The notes under the pieces: generated by a model
What the model was told of the DNA's origin: nothing
What the model saw: the letters and a program-made list of their open reading frames with translations, nothing else
The model's database searches: none
Translations under genes and position numbers: made by a program
DNA from: Planctomycetota bacterium
GTDB lineage: Bacteria; Planctomycetota; UBA1135; GCA-002686595
Length of the DNA: 64,000 nucleotides
Assembly: GCA_016714045.1 (NCBI GenBank)
Contig: JADJNY010000001.1
Coordinates: 62,001-126,000 of the forward strand
Reading direction: 5' to 3'
Shown here: piece by piece, positions 60,863 to 64,000 of the stretch
Position numbering within the stretch: the first letter of the stretch is position 1
Layout: each line of letters starts with the position of its first letter

Positions 60863-63748
60863 TCAGCCGCCCTTCTTCGCAGGCAGGATCGGCAGCGCGG
60901 GCGTCGCGCCGGCGGGCGCCGTCGCCGCGGCGGGGACGATCGGTTCGCCGTCGAGGTCGAGCTCGATCGGGTCGCCGTAGGGGAGCTCCTTCAGGCCCTT
61001 CAGCACCTTCGCCTTGTCGCCGACGACGAGGATCACGAACTGGTCGGGGTGGATCCACGCCTTCGCGACGGCCGCGGTGTCCGCGGGCGTCAGGCTCGCG
61101 AGCTCCTTCAGGCGCCGCGCCTGGTAGTCGTCGGGCCAGCCGAGGCGGCTGACGTTCTCGCAGTACTCGAGCAGGCTGCGCGTCGACTCGTACTGCGTCG
61201 CCGCCGCTTGCGTGACCGCGTCCTGCGCGAAGGCGAGCTCGTCGGCCTTCAGGCCGCTCGCGATGCCCTCGAGCTCCTTCATCATCTCGACGATCGATTC
61301 CTTCGTGACGTCCGTCTTCACGGGCGCCGACGCGGTGAACGCGCCGCGCTCGAGCGACGCCTCGACCGACGAGCGCGCGCCGTACGTGTAGCCCTTGTCC
61401 TCGCGCAGGTTCAGGTTGATGCGCGACGAGAAGCTGCCGCCGAGGCCGTAGTTGAGCACGGACAAGCGGTAGTACTGCGGATCGTTCGCCGTGAGGCCGA
61501 GGTGGCCGATGCGGAGCTCCGACTGCGCCGCACCGGGCTTGTCGACGAGATAGAGCTTCGTGCCGAAGACCTGCGGTGCTTCCGAGTCGCGGCGCGCGCT
61601 CGCTTCGATCGCGCCCGACGCGCGCCACGTGTCGGTGAGCGGCGCGAGGAGCTCCTTCACGCCCTTCGCGTCGCGCCGTCCGACGTGGACGAGGCGCGCG
61701 GAGGTCGGGACGACGTGCCGCTTCCAGTGGTCCTTCACGTCGGCGAGCGCGATCGAGCTCACGGTCTCCTTCGTGCCCATCGCGGGGGCGCCCTGGACGC
61801 GGCCCGCGCCGTAGAGCAGGCGGCGGTACACGGTGCCCGCGATGCCCGTGATGCTGTCGCCGCGCGTGTCGATCGCGACGAGGCGCTCCTTCTTGATGCG
61901 CTCGAAGTCCGCCGCGTCGAGGCGCGGGGAGAGGATCACGTCGCGCATCAGCGCCACGGCCTGGGACAGGTTCTTGTCGAGGCACGAGAGCGAGAAGGTG
62001 ATCTCGTCGTCGTCCGCGCGCACCGACAGGTTCGCGCCGAGCGCGTCGAGCGCGTCGGACAGCTCCGTCGTCGAGAGCTTCTGCGTGCCCTCGTTCAGGA
62101 GCTGCGCGGTCAGCGTCGCGAGGCCGAGCTTCGAGCGCGGCTCGTGGCGGCGTCCCGCGGGGACGGCGATCGAGAACGTCGTCAGCGGGAGCTCGCTCCA
62201 CGTGGCGCCCGTCGCGGCGATGCCGCCGTCGAGCGTCGCGTGCCACACGCTGGGCGAGCGGAACGCGGGGCGCGGGCCGGGCTCGGGCTTCTTCGTGCGG
62301 TCGAAGCCCGCGGGCGCGGCGCTCGCGGTGCGCTTCGGCGCGGGCGGCAGCGCGCCGGCCGTGCGCGTCTCGGCGGGGCGCGCGGTCTCCTTCGACTTGC
62401 GCTCGGGCTTCACGTCGGACACCGCGAGGTTCTTCTTGCCGCCCGGGACGGTCGAGAGCGCGAGGCTCGGACGGTGGAGCACGTACTCGCGCAGCACGCG
62501 CTGCACGTCGGCGGGCGTCACGGCGAGCCGGCGCTTCATCGCCTCTGCGTAGTAGGCCGGGTCGCCCTGGAAGCAGTTGTGCATCGCGAGCAGGTTCGTA
62601 CGCATGCCGACCGTCTCGAGGCGGCGCACGAAGCGCGCTTCGTAGACCGTCTTCGCGCGCGCGAGCGCCGCGGCGTCGACGCCCTTCGCGTCGAGGCCCT
62701 CGAGCAGCGCGAGCGTCTTCTCCTCGAGCTGGTCGAGCGTCGTGCCCGGGTTCGCCTGGACCACGATGCGGAACGTGCCCGCGAGCTCCTGCGCGTCGTT
62801 CTGCGCGCTGACGCTGCGCGCGAGCTCCTGGTCGATCGTCAGCGCCTTGTCGAGCACCGAGCTCTTCGACGAGGACAGCACGGCGGCGAGCATGTCGAGC
62901 GCCGCGTCGTCCGCGTGGCCTTCTTCGACGGCGGGCCAAACGAGCTCGAGCTGCGGGAGCTTGACCTTGTCCTCGAGCACGATGCGCTTCGACTCCGCGA
63001 GGTGCGCGGGGCGCGGCGTGGGCTCGTTCACCTCGGGGCCGGGCGGGATGGAGCCGAAGTACTTCTCGACGAGCGCTTTTGCCTTCGCGAGGTCGACGTC
63101 GCCGCCGATCGCGAGCGTCGCGTTGTTCGGGCCGTACCAGCGCGAGAAGAAGCCCTTCACGTCGTCGAGCGTCGCGGCGGTGAGGTCCTCCTGCGAGCCG
63201 ATCGTGATCCACGAGTACGGATGGTCGGGCGGGAAGAGCGCGGCGCAGATGGCGCCTTCACCCTGCGCATAGGGGCGGTTCTCGTAGTTCTGGCGCCGCT
63301 CGTTCTTCACGACGTCGCGCTGGTTGTCGAGCTTCGCCTGCGTCATCGCGGGCAAGAGGAAGCCCATGCGGTCGGACTCGAGCCAGAGCGCCAGCTCCAA
63401 CTGGTTCGACGGCAGCACCTCGAAGTAGTTCGTGCGGTCCGTCGTCGTCGAGCCGTTGAGCGTGCCGCCTGCGGCCTGGATCAGCTTGAAGTGCTGGTCG
63501 TCGCCGACGTGCTCCGAGCCCTGGAAGAGCATGTGCTCGAAGAGGTGCGCGAAGCCGGAGCGTCCGACCTCCTCGCGCCCGCTGCCGACGTGGTAGTAGA
63601 GGTACACGGCGACGACGGGGTCGCTGTGGTCCTCGTGGACGACGACCGAGAGGCCGTTGTCGAGCGTGAACTTCTGGAACGGGATCGTGAGCTCCTGCGC
63701 GAACGCGGGGGTCGCGCAGAGGAGCACGGCGGGGGCGAAACGGAACAT
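60863..63748 (-). CDS. M16 family zinc metallopeptidase (two-domain, secreted)
   Basis: The protein has 961 residues. ATG 63748 (SD GAGGAGAG) begins a signal peptide (FRFAPAVLLCATPAFA). The first M16 unit has the inverted zinc motif H68-L-F-E-H72 (FAHLFEHMLFQG), the third ligand E150 (VVKNERRQNYENRPY) and the R/Y-type substrate-domain marks. The second M16 unit (~540-900) keeps the fold (GLATLTAQLLNEGTQKLSTT, YGLGGSFSSRINLNLREDKG, YTYGARSSVEA) but lacks HxxEH. This is the usual active/inactive pair, here fused in one chain. A Lys/Pro/Ala-rich linker joins the halves. It is likely periplasmic, degrading peptides. A TACACT -10 at 63795-63790 gives a ~35-base leader. Confidence 0.93.
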   Translation of the reverse strand: MFRFAPAVLLCATPAFAQELTIPFQKFTLDNGLSVVVHEDHSDPVVAVYLYYHVGSGREEVGRSGFAHLFEHMLFQGSEHVGDDQHFKLIQAAGGTLNGSTTTDRTNYFEVLPSNQLELALWLESDRMGFLLPAMTQAKLDNQRDVVKNERRQNYENRPYAQGEGAICAALFPPDHPYSWITIGSQEDLTAATLDDVKGFFSRWYGPNNATLAIGGDVDLAKAKALVEKYFGSIPPGPEVNEPTPRPAHLAESKRIVLEDKVKLPQLELVWPAVEEGHADDAALDMLAAVLSSSKSSVLDKALTIDQELARSVSAQNDAQELAGTFRIVVQANPGTTLDQLEEKTLALLEGLDAKGVDAAALARAKTVYEARFVRRLETVGMRTNLLAMHNCFQGDPAYYAEAMKRRLAVTPADVQRVLREYVLHRPSLALSTVPGGKKNLAVSDVKPERKSKETARPAETRTAGALPPAPKRTASAAPAGFDRTKKPEPGPRPAFRSPSVWHATLDGGIAATGATWSELPLTTFSIAVPAGRRHEPRSKLGLATLTAQLLNEGTQKLSTTELSDALDALGANLSVRADDDEITFSLSCLDKNLSQAVALMRDVILSPRLDAADFERIKKERLVAIDTRGDSITGIAGTVYRRLLYGAGRVQGAPAMGTKETVSSIALADVKDHWKRHVVPTSARLVHVGRRDAKGVKELLAPLTDTWRASGAIEASARRDSEAPQVFGTKLYLVDKPGAAQSELRIGHLGLTANDPQYYRLSVLNYGLGGSFSSRINLNLREDKGYTYGARSSVEASLERGAFTASAPVKTDVTKESIVEMMKELEGIASGLKADELAFAQDAVTQAAATQYESTRSLLEYCENVSRLGWPDDYQARRLKELASLTPADTAAVAKAWIHPDQFVILVVGDKAKVLKGLKELPYGDPIELDLDGEPIVPAAATAPAGATPALPILPAKKGG

Positions 63749-63789
63749 CGGGCTCTCCTCGTGGGGGGACGGGGGATCGGAGCGGGCGA

Positions 63790-63795
63790 AGTGTA
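63790..63795 (-). promoter_or_regulatory. Putative -10 (TACACT) of the M16 peptidase gene
   Basis: The minus strand reads CTCGCTACACTTCG, 42 bases before ATG 63748. It is divergent from the 63863 element. Confidence 0.45.
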
Positions 63796-63862
63796 GCGAG
63801 CACGCGACGGGACGGAGCCGCCCTCGGCCGCGCGGAACGTGGTCCTTACCGCCGGGCGCAGC

Positions 63863-63868
63863 TATCCT
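63863..63868 (+). promoter_or_regulatory. Putative -10 (TATCCT) facing the window end
   Basis: GCAGCTATCCTCC has the same hexamer and context as 36375. It lies 90 bases before the partial ORF at 63959. Confidence 0.4.
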
Positions 63869-63958
63869 CCGGCGCCCTCGGCCGCGCTCCCGAGCCCGTC
63901 GCAGCACGTTGTCTGGGACGGCGAAGGCCGCGCGTGGACCGAGTCCTCGAGGTGTCTC

Positions 63959-64000
63959 GTGCGCCGCGTGCTCCCGCTCCTGCTCGTCTCTCTCGCGTTC
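63959..64000 (+). CDS. Start of a secreted-protein gene running off the window
   Basis: GTG 63959 follows GAGG at 7 bases and encodes MRRVLPLLLVSLAF, an obvious signal-peptide start. Only 14 codons are seen, so product and even existence are tentative. Confidence 0.4.
   Translation, partial: MRRVLPLLLVSLAF

Noticed and set aside
1..64000. CRISPR arrays, tRNA and rRNA genes, riboswitches
   Set aside because: No regularly spaced repeats, cloverleaf-like sequences, rRNA blocks or known riboswitch cores were recognised by eye. A covariance-model scan would be needed to exclude them fully.

Overview
This 64 kb window is very GC-rich (roughly 70%) and looks like the chromosome of a member of the Planctomycetota, probably one of the marine lineages with large secreted proteomes. 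This is inferred from gene content, not from a marker gene. The pointers are an ECF sigma factor paired with a WD40 serine/threonine kinase, a sigma factor fused to a membrane-anchored surface protein, many carboxypeptidase-regulatory-like repeat proteins, a MoxR/DUF58/VWA/ABC membrane gene block, and secreted proteins sharing a cysteine-containing C-terminal domain. No rRNA, tRNA, CRISPR array, phage or plasmid backbone gene was seen. One insertion sequence is present.

Layout. 1-3752: two tandem paralogues; the second, complete one is an ECF sigma factor fused through a membrane helix to extracytoplasmic repeats. 3765-12691: four minus-strand secreted proteins ending in the same ~150-residue C-terminal domain; the fourth is frameshifted. 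12968-17625: a WD40 serine/threonine kinase divergent from an ECF sigma gene, which is coupled to a 55-residue membrane protein. 17700-18962: an MFS exporter. 19349-27141: three tandem carboxypeptidase-regulatory-like membrane proteins; the first two share a duplicated 5' leader. 27384-28890: an IS481-like element with complex ends. 23406-23582 and 28942-29117: two inverted copies of a structured repeat bracket the third repeat protein and the IS. 29158-34520: small Cys-containing secreted proteins next to membrane-anchored partners, plus an FG-GAP lipoprotein.

34809-51350 is the functional core: a coiled-coil membrane protein, a MoxR ATPase, a large membrane protein, an ABC ATPase, two ABC permeases and DUF58 on the plus strand, then (after a convergent sulfatase-like TPR lipoprotein) two VWA/BatA-like membrane proteins on the minus strand. 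Together they resemble the MoxR-DUF58-BatA chaperone-type systems that act on envelope complexes. Two consecutive genes here carry an in-frame stop: TGA near the end of the coiled-coil protein and TAG at codon 35 of moxR.

51619-64000 holds a DUF2167 protein, a zinc-ribbon membrane protein, a beta-lactamase-fold protein with an altered active site, a HEAT-VWA protein, a nitroreductase-methyltransferase fusion, an orphan DNA methyltransferase with a basic tail, an NTF2-like protein, an M16 peptidase and the first codons of another secreted protein.

Across the window many genes have a GCTAnnnT-type -10 element very close to the start codon, so leaderless or short-leader transcripts appear common. 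Gene calls rest on open frame plus recognisable motifs or clean signal peptides. In DNA this GC-rich, long open frames on the opposite strand carry little weight and were left out.
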